From NCBI GenBank assembly GCA_963819695.1, contig CAWFXD010000001.1, forward strand, positions 1,426,001 to 1,490,000: a stretch of 64,000 bases of DNA, read 5' to 3'. A model generated the notes under the pieces. That model saw only the letters and a list, made by a program, of their open reading frames with translations. It had not been told where the DNA came from and did not search any database. The number at the start of each line of letters is the position of its first letter. The first letter of the stretch is position 1. This DNA comes from DASZIT01 sp963819695. GTDB lineage: Bacteria > Actinomycetota > Acidimicrobiia > Acidimicrobiales > RAAP-2. This document shows, piece after piece, positions 23,195 to 31,397 of the stretch. The translations under genes were made by a program, and so were the position numbers.

Positions 23195-23200
23195 ATGCTA
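23195..23200 (-). promoter_or_regulatory. Leaderless -10 box (TAGCAT) of the yyaL-like operon
   Basis: TAGCAT on the minus strand ends 7 nt before the GTG start; identical to the box before the Rrf2 gene. No Shine-Dalgarno sequence is present. Confidence 0.4.
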
Positions 23201-23298
23201 CGGGATCGATGGCCAGGTTCCGGCCGCCGCCAGCCGTCCGGTGGCCGCGAGGAGGTGCGGCGTGAGCCGGGCCGGGTGCTCGGATGGACGGTCGGCCC

Positions 23299-23304
23299 TA
23301 TGGT
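23299..23304 (+). promoter_or_regulatory. Leaderless -10 box (TATGGT) of the SDR gene
   Basis: TATGGT ends 6 nt before ATG 23311. It supports 23311 rather than the in-frame ATG 23284 as the start, because the latter lies upstream of this box. Confidence 0.4.
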
Positions 23305-23310
23305 GCTGCG

Positions 23311-24090
23311 ATGGATCTCCGACTGGATGGAAAGACGGCGCTCGTGACCGGGGCCTCCCGGGGGATCGGGATGGCTATCGCCCAGGTGTTCGCGGAGGCG
23401 GGAGCCTCGGTGATGCTCTCGTCACGCAAGGAGGAGGCGCTGGCCGAAGCCAAGGACGCCATCGACGCGGCCAAGGGCGACCGGTCCGGCGAGGTGGCCT
23501 GGCAGGTGGCCAATGCCGGCGATCCGGATCAAGGTGAGGCCTGCGTGGCCGCCACCGTCGACCGATTCGGGTCGGTGGACATCCTGGTCAACAACGCGGC
23601 CACCAACCCGTACTACGGACCGTTGATGGAGATCGACACCGGGCGGATCGACAAGACGATACGGGTGAACCAGTCCGGCTACCTCGAGTGGACCCAGGCG
23701 GCATGGCGGGCCGGCATGTCCGAGCACGGCGGGGTGGTGTTGAACCTGGCATCCATCGGCGGGCTGTCGGTGGAACAGGGGATCGGCTGGTACAACGTGA
23801 GCAAGGCGGCGGTGATCCATCTCACCCGCCAGCTGGCCGGTGAGCTCGGGCCCAAGGTCAGGGTCAACGCGGTGGCCCCCGGCCTGGTGAAGACGTTCTT
23901 CGCCAAGGCGCTGTGGGAACCGGCCGAGGACCAGATCGCCCGTCGCCTCCCGCTCCGTCGGCTGGGTGTCCCCGAGGACATCGCCGCCGCCGCGTTGTTC
24001 CTGTGTTCGGACGCAGCGTCGTGGATCACCGGCCACACCCTGGTCATCGACGGCGGCGCGCTGGAGATCGTCAGCGGCGGGATCGCCTAG
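23311..24090 (+). CDS. Short-chain dehydrogenase/reductase (SDR) family oxidoreductase
   Basis: 259-aa classical SDR. The Rossmann glycine motif TGASRGIG is at residues 13-20. The NNAATN motif, the active-site region LNLASIGGLSVEQGIGWYNVSKAAV (Tyr-x-x-x-Lys) and the C-terminal RLPLRRLGVPEDIAAAALFLCSDAASWITGHTLVIDGGAL are all intact. Resembles FabG-like or alcohol dehydrogenase SDRs; the substrate is unknown. It precedes the ATP-grasp cassette by 72 nt on the same strand but appears to have its own promoter, so linkage is uncertain. Confidence 0.92.
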   Translation: MDLRLDGKTALVTGASRGIGMAIAQVFAEAGASVMLSSRKEEALAEAKDAIDAAKGDRSGEVAWQVANAGDPDQGEACVAATVDRFGSVDILVNNAATNPYYGPLMEIDTGRIDKTIRVNQSGYLEWTQAAWRAGMSEHGGVVLNLASIGGLSVEQGIGWYNVSKAAVIHLTRQLAGELGPKVRVNAVAPGLVKTFFAKALWEPAEDQIARRLPLRRLGVPEDIAAAALFLCSDAASWITGHTLVIDGGALEIVSGGIA

Positions 24091-24162
24091 CACTCCGTTT
24101 GGTCATCGGGCGTTCGCGCCCTTGAAACTCCGGCGAAACACTCGAATGCCACCCTGAGTGGT

Positions 24163-25731
24163 GTGAGCGACCTGTTCGACGGCTACGGCGAGGGGGCACA
24201 GGGCCTGACCGTGGCCGCCTTCGACGAGATGGTCGACCGGGACGGGTCGGCGCGGGTGCCGTATTCGGGGGTGGCCGCCTCGCTGTCGCAGATGGGACCG
24301 GACGACGTCTCGGCCCGTGCCACCCGCCTGGCCCGGGCGTTCATGGACCAGGGGGTGACCTTCGACCTGGACGGTGAAGAGCGGCCCTTCCCCCTCGATG
24401 TGGTTCCCCGCATCTTCACGGCGGGCGAGTGGTCCCAGGTGTCGGACGGGGTGGCCCAACGGGTCCGGGCACTCGAGGCGTTCCTCGCCGACGTCTACGG
24501 CGCGTCCCGGATCATCCGCGACGGGATCATCCCCCACGAGGTGGTGACCAGCTCCCCCGGCTTCGTGCGCGCCGCCCACGACCTGACGCCGCCCAACGGG
24601 GTGCGGATCCATGTGGCCGGCATCGACGTGGTCCGCGACGAGGAAGGGGAGTTCCGGGTCCTGGAGGACAACATCCGGAGCCCGTCGGGGGTCAGTTACG
24701 TTCTGGCCAACCGGGCAGCCATGGCCCGGATCCTGCCGGAACTGTTCTGGGGTCAGCCCATCCAGATGGTGACCGACTACCCGGCCCATCTGATCCATGC
24801 GCTGCGCCGGTCCGCCCCGGCCGGAGTGCACGACCCGACGGTGGTCGTCCTCACCCCCGGGGTGCACAACTCCGCCTTCTACGAGCACGCCCTGCTGGCC
24901 CGGCTCATGGGCGTCCATCTCGTCGAGGGACGCGACCTGGTCTGCCACGGCACCGACGTCTTCCTGCGGACCACCGAGGGCGAAGTCCCGGTGCATGTCA
25001 TCTACCGGCGGATCGACGACGAGTATCTGGACCCGTTGCAGTTTCGACCGGAGTCGCTGGTCGGTTGCCCCGGCGTGCTCAACGCCGCCCGAGCCGGGCG
25101 GGTGACGATCGCCAACGGCGTCGGCAACGGTGTTGCCGACGACAAGCTCGTCTACACCTACGTCCCGGCCATGATCAAGTACTACTTGAGTGAGGAGCCG
25201 ATCCTCCGCAACGTCGAGACCATCCACCTCCAAGACGCCAAGGTACGAGCCGACGCCCTGGCCCGCCGCGACCAGCTGGTGTTCAAAAAGGTCGACGGTT
25301 CGGGAGGCAAGGGACTGGTCATCGGTCCGGCGGCGTCGGGAGCCGATCTCGACGCGTTGGGCCTCGAGGTGGACGACGACCCCCGCCACTGGATCGCCCA
25401 GCGGGTGGTGGCGCTGTCGACGTCACCCACCTGGGTCGACGACACCATGGTCCGCCGCCACGTGGACCTGCGACCGTTCGCGGTCAACGACGGTGAGAAC
25501 GTCTGGGTTCTGCCCGGCGGGCTCACCCGGGTTGCCCTCCAAGAGGGCGGGTTGGTGGTCAACTCCAGCCAGGGGGGAGGGTCCAAGGACACCTGGGTGA
25601 TCGGGGCCGGGCCCCCCGCCCCGATGGTGGAGGCGCGCCAGCCGGTCCCCGTCAGCGCTGGGCCCCCGATGGATTCCGGGCCGCGGCAGGATGCCGAGAA
25701 CAGCCGACAACAACAGCAGCAACAGCAATGA
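24163..25731 (+). CDS. Circularly permuted ATP-grasp family protein (DUF404/DUF407)
   Basis: 522-aa circularly permuted ATP-grasp ligase of the type always found with alpha-E and transglutaminase genes. Family segments: FEMVDRDGSARVPYSGV-like N-terminus, GVRIHVAGIDVVRDEEGEFRVLEDNIRSPSGVSYVLANR, VVLTPGVHNSAFYEHALLARLMGVHLVEGRDL, TIANGVGNGVADDKLVYTYVPAMIKYYL, and the nucleotide site VFKKVDGSGGKGLVIGP. A peptide- or amide-bond-forming role has been predicted for such cassettes; the product is unknown. The C-terminus ends in seven glutamines, an oddity. GTG start with CACCCT 7 nt upstream. It overlaps the next gene by 4 nt. Confidence 0.9.
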   Translation: MSDLFDGYGEGAQGLTVAAFDEMVDRDGSARVPYSGVAASLSQMGPDDVSARATRLARAFMDQGVTFDLDGEERPFPLDVVPRIFTAGEWSQVSDGVAQRVRALEAFLADVYGASRIIRDGIIPHEVVTSSPGFVRAAHDLTPPNGVRIHVAGIDVVRDEEGEFRVLEDNIRSPSGVSYVLANRAAMARILPELFWGQPIQMVTDYPAHLIHALRRSAPAGVHDPTVVVLTPGVHNSAFYEHALLARLMGVHLVEGRDLVCHGTDVFLRTTEGEVPVHVIYRRIDDEYLDPLQFRPESLVGCPGVLNAARAGRVTIANGVGNGVADDKLVYTYVPAMIKYYLSEEPILRNVETIHLQDAKVRADALARRDQLVFKKVDGSGGKGLVIGPAASGADLDALGLEVDDDPRHWIAQRVVALSTSPTWVDDTMVRRHVDLRPFAVNDGENVWVLPGGLTRVALQEGGLVVNSSQGGGSKDTWVIGAGPPAPMVEARQPVPVSAGPPMDSGPRQDAENSRQQQQQQQ

Positions 25732-26672
25732 CCAACGCACTGCTGAGCCGGGTGGCCGAGTCCATCTTCTGGGTAGGGCGCTATGTCGAACGGGCGGAAG
25801 GCACCGCCCGGATCCTCGACGTCTCCGTCTTCCAGGCCCTGGAACAGAGCGATGCCGAAGGGGCCAACGCTGCCCGCCGCCTCCTGGCGGTGATGGGGCT
25901 TCCCGACGTCGAGGACGAAACCCTGTGGCAGGCGACCGAGAGACTGGCCACCGATCCCGACAGCCGGTCGTCGATCGCCGGCGCAGTGGCGGCGGCCCGG
26001 GAGAACTCCCGGGCGGTGCGCCATGTGGTGCCGGTCGAATTCTGGGAGCACATCAACGCCACCTGGTCCTCGCTACCCCGCGAATGGGAGTCCGCCCGGT
26101 GGCTGGGGCCGGCGCCCTACCTCTCGTTTGTCAAGACCCAGGTGGCCGGCATCACCGGACTGGCCGACACCCTGATGAGCCGGGATCAGACCTGGCTGTT
26201 CTTCACCCTCGGACGGTGCCTCGAGCGCACCGACGTGGTGGCCCGCCAGCTGGCCACCGTCCAGTTCGACGACGTCTTCGACAGCGGGCTGGTGATGCTG
26301 CTGCGCTCCTGTGGAGGCTACGAGCCCTACCTGCGGCTCTCCCAGGGCGTGGTCCAGCCGGGACGGGTCCTCGACTTCCTGCTGCGTGACCGCCTCTTCC
26401 CGCGGTCGGCGTTCGCCTCCCTGACCCTGGCCGAAGAGTGCCTCGACCAGATCAACGCCGGCCGCGACGGGGCGTGGGAGGACGCCCGCGGCCTGGTGGG
26501 ACTGGCCCGGGCCGAGCTGGAATACTCGGCGCCGTCCACCCTGTCCCGGGGACTCGAGACCCGGCTCGAGCGTCTGCAAGGATCGATCTCGTCAGTCAGC
26601 GATGCGGTCACCCGCCGCTACTTCGCCCAGGATCTCCCCACCGAATGGCACCGGGGAGGTGTCGGCGCATGA
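25728..26672 (+). CDS. Alpha-E domain-containing protein (DUF403)
   Basis: 314-aa all-helical alpha-E protein, recognised by LLSRVAESIFWVGRYVERAEGTARILDV at the N-terminus, repeated helices with RCLERTDVVARQLATVQFDD, and RDRLFPRSAFASLTLAEECLDQI. The family has no established biochemistry but always travels with the permuted ATP-grasp and transglutaminase-like proteins. ATG 25728 overlaps the previous stop and its own stop overlaps the next ATG, so all three are translationally coupled. Confidence 0.92.
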   Translation: MTNALLSRVAESIFWVGRYVERAEGTARILDVSVFQALEQSDAEGANAARRLLAVMGLPDVEDETLWQATERLATDPDSRSSIAGAVAAARENSRAVRHVVPVEFWEHINATWSSLPREWESARWLGPAPYLSFVKTQVAGITGLADTLMSRDQTWLFFTLGRCLERTDVVARQLATVQFDDVFDSGLVMLLRSCGGYEPYLRLSQGVVQPGRVLDFLLRDRLFPRSAFASLTLAEECLDQINAGRDGAWEDARGLVGLARAELEYSAPSTLSRGLETRLERLQGSISSVSDAVTRRYFAQDLPTEWHRGGVGA

Positions 26673-27511
26673 GCCGGGCGGACGGTTGGCGACTTCGGGT
26701 GCTGCACGAGACCCGGTTCGACTACGACTCGCCGGCCCGGGCGTCCTACAACGAACTGCGGCTCACCCCCCGGACCGAACGGGGCCAGACCGCGCTCGAG
26801 ACCAAGATCGTGACGGTGCCGGTGGCCCCCCAGTACACCTACGTCGACTACTGGGGCACCCAGGTCGTGTCGTTCAACGTCGACCGCGGCCACGAGATGC
26901 TGTCCGTCCGCGGCAGCGCGCTGGTGGACACCCAGCGTCCGGAGCCGCCGGAGGACGCCTCCTGGGAGGAGGTCGACGACGCGTCGATGACCATGGCTGA
27001 CCATCTCTCCCACAAGCTGTACACCGAGCCGGGCCCCGAGCTCGAAGCCCTGGCCGCCGGGCTGCGGGCTCCCCGGCCACTGGAGACCGCCCGGCGCATC
27101 ATGGAACAGGCCCACAGCTGTCTGCGGTACATGCGCGGGGTGACCGACGTCCACACCTCGGCCAACGAGGCCTTCGCCGACGGCGCCGGGGTGTGCCAGG
27201 ACTTCGCCCACCTGGCTCTCGCCCTGACCAAGTCGGTGGGGCTGCCGTCCCGCTACGTGTCCGGCTACTTCCACCCTGACCCGGAGGCCACCATTGGAGA
27301 GGAGATCACCGGGGAGAGCCACGCCTGGGTCGAGGTGTGGACCGGGGCGTGGTGGGGGTTCGACCCCACCAATGACTGTCCGGTCGGTGAGCGGCACGTA
27401 GCGGTGGGCCGCGGTCGCGACTACTCCGACGTCCCGCCGGTCAAGGGGATCTACGCCGGCCGCGCCGAACACAACATGCATGTCGGCGTGCGCATCACGA
27501 GGACCCACTGA
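26669..27511 (+). CDS. Transglutaminase-like cysteine protease family protein
   Basis: 280-aa protein with an N-terminal bacterial transglutaminase-associated beta domain (LRVLHETRFDYDSPARASYNELRLTPR) and a transglutaminase core. The catalytic triad is complete: Cys176 in DGAGVCQDFAHLAL, His218 in GESHAWVEVW and Asp232 in WGFDPTND. Likely a peptidase or amidase acting on the product of the ATP-grasp partner; no signal peptide is visible, so a cytoplasmic site is implied. ATG 26669 lies in an ATGA overlap with the alpha-E gene. Confidence 0.93.
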   Translation: MSRADGWRLRVLHETRFDYDSPARASYNELRLTPRTERGQTALETKIVTVPVAPQYTYVDYWGTQVVSFNVDRGHEMLSVRGSALVDTQRPEPPEDASWEEVDDASMTMADHLSHKLYTEPGPELEALAAGLRAPRPLETARRIMEQAHSCLRYMRGVTDVHTSANEAFADGAGVCQDFAHLALALTKSVGLPSRYVSGYFHPDPEATIGEEITGESHAWVEVWTGAWWGFDPTNDCPVGERHVAVGRGRDYSDVPPVKGIYAGRAEHNMHVGVRITRTH

Positions 27512-27514
27512 ACG

Positions 27515-28171
27515 GTGCTGACCCGCATGCGGATCTGGTTGCCGGATGCTCCGGGAATTCTGGCCGCGGTGGCCTCGGAGATCGGCGCAGTGGATGGCAA
27601 CGTCATCGGGCTCGAGGTGCTCGAGCGCCAAGCCGGAGTGGCCATCGATGAATTGGTGGTGGAGCTTCCCGATGATCCCGGCGCGGTCGACGCGGTGTTG
27701 AAGGGGATTCGCAACGTCCCCGGCGCCGGGGTCGAGGACGTCCACGAAATGGCCAGCATGGGTGCGGACCGGGAGGACACCGTCCTCAATGCCGCGGCGG
27801 CCATCCTCCAGGCGGCCACACCGCCCGCGGCCATGAACGCATTGGTCGGACGGCTACTCGCCCTGTTCGACCTCTCGTGGCTGGCGCTGGCCGACCCGGA
27901 TTGCCGGCAGTTCATCGAGGTCCACGGTGACGCCCCGACCGTGGAATGGGTCGCCGCCTTCGCGGAAGGGGCACGATCCGGGGCCGATCAGGCCAACGAC
28001 ACCACCAACTCCGGGGTCTTCATCGAATCGATGCCGGAGACCGAGTTCACGGTGTGCGGGGGCCGGGCGGCTCCCATCCGCCGACGCGAGCGCCACGAGA
28101 TCGCCATCCTGGTGATGGTCACCGCCCGGTTCGTGGATGCCCTCGGGGGGCGCCAGCGCATCCCCACCTAG
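27515..28171 (+). CDS. ACT domain-containing protein
   Basis: 218-aa protein with an N-terminal ACT domain (MRIWLPDAPGILAAVASEIGAVDGNVIGLEVLERQAGVAIDELVVELPDD), the ligand-binding fold of amino-acid-responsive regulators. The C-terminal two thirds is a GAF-like or unassigned region (LNAAAAILQAATPPAAMNALVGRLLALFDLSWLALADP). GTG 27515 begins 3 nt after the transglutaminase stop, so it is probably the fourth gene of that transcript and may sense an amino acid relevant to the cassette. Convergent with menE, 3 nt apart. Confidence 0.85.
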   Translation: MLTRMRIWLPDAPGILAAVASEIGAVDGNVIGLEVLERQAGVAIDELVVELPDDPGAVDAVLKGIRNVPGAGVEDVHEMASMGADREDTVLNAAAAILQAATPPAAMNALVGRLLALFDLSWLALADPDCRQFIEVHGDAPTVEWVAAFAEGARSGADQANDTTNSGVFIESMPETEFTVCGGRAAPIRRRERHEIAILVMVTARFVDALGGRQRIPT

Positions 28172-28174
28172 CGG

Positions 28175-29303
28175 TCAGCTGAGCCCGCCCCGTTGCACCT
28201 TGCCGCTCGAGGTGCGGGGCAAGCTGTCCACCACCACCAGCTCCTTGGGCGCCGCCCACGGGGCGAGCTGTTCGGACACCGCCGCACGTAGCGACTCCAG
28301 TCCCGGCGGCGTCGACGGATCGGCCGGCACCACCCAGGCCACCACCCGTTCGCCCCATTCGGGGTCGGGACGTTTCCACACCGCGACCTCCGCGACGCCC
28401 GGGTGACGGGCCAGGACCGACTCGACGGCCGACGGCCAGACCTTCTCGGCTCCGGTGACGATGACCTCGGCGATCCGGCCGCGCACCGACAGTTCGCCGT
28501 GGGCATCGAGGCTTCCGGCATCACCGGTGGGGAGCCAGCCTCCCGGCAGTCGGGGATCGGCGCCGTCCCGGTAGGCCCGCAGCAGCACCGGCCCGCGCAC
28601 CAGTACCTCACCGTCGGCACCGAGCTCACCGTCTCCGATCCGGAGCTCGATGCCGTCGAGGGGCAGCCCGTCGTAGACGACACCGGATCCGGTCTCGGTC
28701 ATACCGTAGGTGGTGACCACGTTGCCGGGGAGGCGGTCGGGTTGGGCGGCGCCCCCCAACAGCACCGTCCGGTACCCGGTGGTGTCCGTCCGTCGCAGGG
28801 CGGTAGCCACCAACGAGACCCGGGTGGCCCCTCGGACGCGCCTCGGCTTCCACCGCGCCGGCGTCGAACCGTTCGAACAAGGTGTACGGCGTGCCGGTGG
28901 CGAGGGCCCGGGTCAGGACCGAGAGCCCGCCGATGTGGGCGAGCGGTAGGCAGGCCACCCACCGGTCACGGGCCGGGTCGATGTCGAGCCGCCGGGAACC
29001 GGCCCGGGCCGATGCCTGGACGGCCGCATGGGTGAGGACCACCCCCTTGGGCTCTCCGGTGGTTCCACTGGTGGCCACCACCAGGGCATCGCCGTCGACC
29101 ACCGGAAGCCCGTCGGTTCGGGGGTGGGACCCGTCCAGGTCGACCACCGTCGCCGGCCGGAGCCGGTCGAGGAGCTGGTCGACCGCGGGTCGGGGGAGGC
29201 GGGGATCCAGGGGGAGCACCGCATCGCCCTGGTCCCATGCCCGGTGCAGGGCGTCGACGAAGGCCTGGCCGGCCGGGAGATCGACTGCCACCAGGTCAGC
29301 CAT
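28175..29303 (-). CDS. menE: AMP-forming acyl-CoA ligase, probable o-succinylbenzoate--CoA ligase MenE (frame broken)
   Basis: ANL-superfamily ligase activating o-succinylbenzoate in menaquinone synthesis, assigned by position beside menB. Motifs: P-loop LVVATSGTTGEPKGVVLTH, then TTYGMTETGSGVVYDGLPLDG (A5), GGWLPTGDAGSLDAHGELSVRGRIAEVIVTGAEKVWP (A7-A8) and a C-terminal SLPRTSSGKVQRGGL with the acyl-adenylation Lys. At about 375 aa it is short, as MenE often is. The reading frame shifts at 28828-28831: one C too many in CCCC (GGGG on the coding strand). Removing it restores EARPRATRVSLVATALRR. A TAACCT box lies 7 nt before ATG 29303. Confidence 0.85.
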
Positions 29304-29309
29304 GGCAGC

Positions 29310-29316
29310 TAGGTTA
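29310..29316. promoter_or_regulatory. Overlapping divergent -10 boxes between menE and menB
   Basis: TAGGTTA holds TAGGTT reading towards menB (29310-29315) and TAACCT reading towards menE (29316-29311). The menE box ends 7 nt before its ATG (leaderless); menB would have a leader of about 34 nt with a GAGGAG site. Polymerase binding one way should exclude the other. Confidence 0.4.
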
Positions 29317-29355
29317 GGTGACTGCGCGAAGAACGACGCGAGGAGCAGTGGTCGC

Positions 29356-30249
29356 ATGGTGAAGACGGTGATCAGCGGGGCGCCGGAGGACCCGGTCGAG
29401 CAGTACCGGAGCATGCCCCTTCCGGACTGGGAGCGGCGCGGTGTCTACAAGGACATCTATTTCGACGTCGCCGACGGGATCGCCAAGCTCACCATCGCCC
29501 GTCCGGAGGTCCGCAACGCCTTCCGTCCCCAGACCCTCTTCGAGCTCTCCGATGCGCTCTCCGCGGCTCGCGACGATCCATCGGTGGGGGTGGTGATCCT
29601 GACCGGCGAGGGCCCCGACGCGTTCTGCTCGGGTGGGGACCAGATGATCCGCGGCGATGACGGGTACCTGGGTGACGACGACGTCGCCCAGCAGGGGATC
29701 GGCCGCCTCAACGTGCTCGATCTGCAGGTCGAGATCCGGCGGATGCCCAAGCCGGTGGTGGCCATGGTCGCCGGCTACGCCATCGGCGGGGGACACATCC
29801 TCCATCTGGTCTGCGACCTCACCATCGCCGCCGACAACGCCCGCTTCGGCCAGACCGGACCCATCGTCGGGAGTTTCGACGGCGGCTACGGGTCCAGTCT
29901 GCTGGCCCGCACCATCGGGCTCAAGCGGGCCAAGGAGGTGTGGTTCCTCTGCCGCCAGTACGACGCCGCCACCGCCCTCGAGTGGGGTCTGGTCAACGAG
30001 GTGGTCCCCCTGGATTCCCTCGAGACCGAGACCATCGCCTGGTGCCGGAGGATGCTGTCGTTGTCGCCGATCGCCCTGCGGATGATCAAGGGCGGGCTGC
30101 ACGCGGCCGACGACGGCCTGGCCGGGCTCCAGCAGCTCGCCGGGGACGCAACCATGCTCTTCTACATGAGCGAAGAGGGCCAAGAGGGCCGCAACGCCTT
30201 CCAGGAGCACCGGAAGCCGGACTTCGGTAGGTTCCCTCGCCGCCCATGA
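29356..30249 (+). CDS. menB: 1,4-dihydroxy-2-naphthoyl-CoA synthase MenB
   Basis: Crotonase-fold enzyme that closes the naphthoate ring in menaquinone biosynthesis. The 297-aa product shows ILTGEGPDAFCSGGDQ, PKPVVAMVAGYAIGGGHILHLVCDLTIAADNARFGQTGPIVGSFDGGYGSS and the C-terminal EEGQEGRNAFQEHRKPDF that reaches the neighbouring active site; all are MenB-specific. ATG 29356 follows GAGGAGCAG. Divergent from menE. Confidence 0.95.
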   Translation: MVKTVISGAPEDPVEQYRSMPLPDWERRGVYKDIYFDVADGIAKLTIARPEVRNAFRPQTLFELSDALSAARDDPSVGVVILTGEGPDAFCSGGDQMIRGDDGYLGDDDVAQQGIGRLNVLDLQVEIRRMPKPVVAMVAGYAIGGGHILHLVCDLTIAADNARFGQTGPIVGSFDGGYGSSLLARTIGLKRAKEVWFLCRQYDAATALEWGLVNEVVPLDSLETETIAWCRRMLSLSPIALRMIKGGLHAADDGLAGLQQLAGDATMLFYMSEEGQEGRNAFQEHRKPDFGRFPRRP

Positions 30250-30292
30250 AGGTGGCGGCGATGTCGCCAGCCGGAGGGCGGTCGCACTCTGA

Positions 30293-30342
30293 CGCGCCAC
30301 GTTTGAGCGAATCGCCATCCACGTTCGCTCAAAGGTGGCGCG
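30293..30342. repeat. Long hairpin between menB and menA
   Basis: A 19-nt arm at 30293-30311 pairs with 30324-30342 with a single mismatch (30301 against 30334) around a 12-nt loop. It ends 22 nt before the menA start. It could be a terminator or attenuator separating menB from menA, or a dispersed palindromic repeat. No U tract follows. Confidence 0.6.
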
Positions 30343-30363
30343 CGAACACCGATCGGGGCTCCG

Positions 30364-31395
30364 GTGGATGACCAGGTGATGGCCGCGCCGGCCGCCGCGG
30401 AGACCACCGCCCCGGGACCGGTGAAGCGGTGGGTGCTGGGCGCCCGCCCGCGCACGCTACCGGCCGCGGTGGTGCCGGTGCTGGTCGGAACGGCGGCTGC
30501 CCATCTCCTGGTCTCCCGGTTGACCACGACCGGACCCCGACGAATTGCCGGGCTGGCCTCGGGGACGGGAGGGTCGATCTGGGACTCCCACTGGTGGCGG
30601 GCGCTCGGCGCCCTGGCGGTCGCCCTCGCGCTGCAGGTCGGCACCAACTACGCCAACGACTACTCCGACGGCATCCGGGGGACCGATGACCAACGGGTCG
30701 GCCCGGTCCGGCTGGTGGCGTCGGGGCTGGCGTCGCCGCCGGCGGTCAAGCGGGCGGCGTTTGCCGCCTTCGGCCTGGCGGGGGCGGTCGGCCTGACCCT
30801 GGCCTGGGCAACCTCGTGGTGGGTGCTGGCCGTGGGAGCCGCGTGTCTGGCTGCGGGGTGGTTCTATACCGGCGGGCCCCGACCGTATGGCTACGCCGGA
30901 TTCGGCGAGCTCTTCGTCTTCGTCTTCTTCGGGGTGGTGGCCACCATCGGCACCTTCTACGTCCAGACCGGGAAGCTGTCCGGAGGGCTGGTGGTCCCCG
31001 CCTCGGTGACGGTGGGCCTGTTGGCCACTGCGCTGCTATTGGCCAACAATCTGCGGGACATCGAAACCGACCGGGTGGCCGGGAAGCGGACTCTCGCCGC
31101 CCGGGTGGGACGGCGGACCGCAGGTTGGTTCTACGTCGCCTGCGTGGTGCTCCCGTTCATCGGGGTACTGGTGGTGGGCCTGGTGGCGGCGACCGGGGAC
31201 ACCCTTCATCGGCAACCGGTCTACCTCTTCCTGTTCCTGCCCCTGCTGTCGCTGCCGCTGGCGGTGGCTCCGATCCGCACCGTCACCAGCGATGCCGCCG
31301 GGCGGGCCCTGCTTCCGGTGCTGGCGGCCACCGGTCGGCTCCAGCTCGCCTTCGGCGCCCTGCTGGCCGGAGCCTTGTGGCTGTGGGCGGCATGA
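30364..31395 (+). CDS. menA: 1,4-dihydroxy-2-naphthoate polyprenyltransferase MenA
   Basis: Integral membrane UbiA-family prenyltransferase attaching the isoprenoid tail to DHNA. Nine or so hydrophobic helices are visible. The first Asp-rich motif is NYANDYSDGIRGTDDQRVGPVRLVASG, and the second is LLANNLRDIETDRVAGKRTLAARVG. Length is 343 aa from GTG 30364; ATG 30379 is an equally plausible start. No strong ribosome binding site precedes either. Confidence 0.94.
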   Translation: MDDQVMAAPAAAETTAPGPVKRWVLGARPRTLPAAVVPVLVGTAAAHLLVSRLTTTGPRRIAGLASGTGGSIWDSHWWRALGALAVALALQVGTNYANDYSDGIRGTDDQRVGPVRLVASGLASPPAVKRAAFAAFGLAGAVGLTLAWATSWWVLAVGAACLAAGWFYTGGPRPYGYAGFGELFVFVFFGVVATIGTFYVQTGKLSGGLVVPASVTVGLLATALLLANNLRDIETDRVAGKRTLAARVGRRTAGWFYVACVVLPFIGVLVVGLVAATGDTLHRQPVYLFLFLPLLSLPLAVAPIRTVTSDAAGRALLPVLAATGRLQLAFGALLAGALWLWAA

Positions 31396-31397
31396 CC

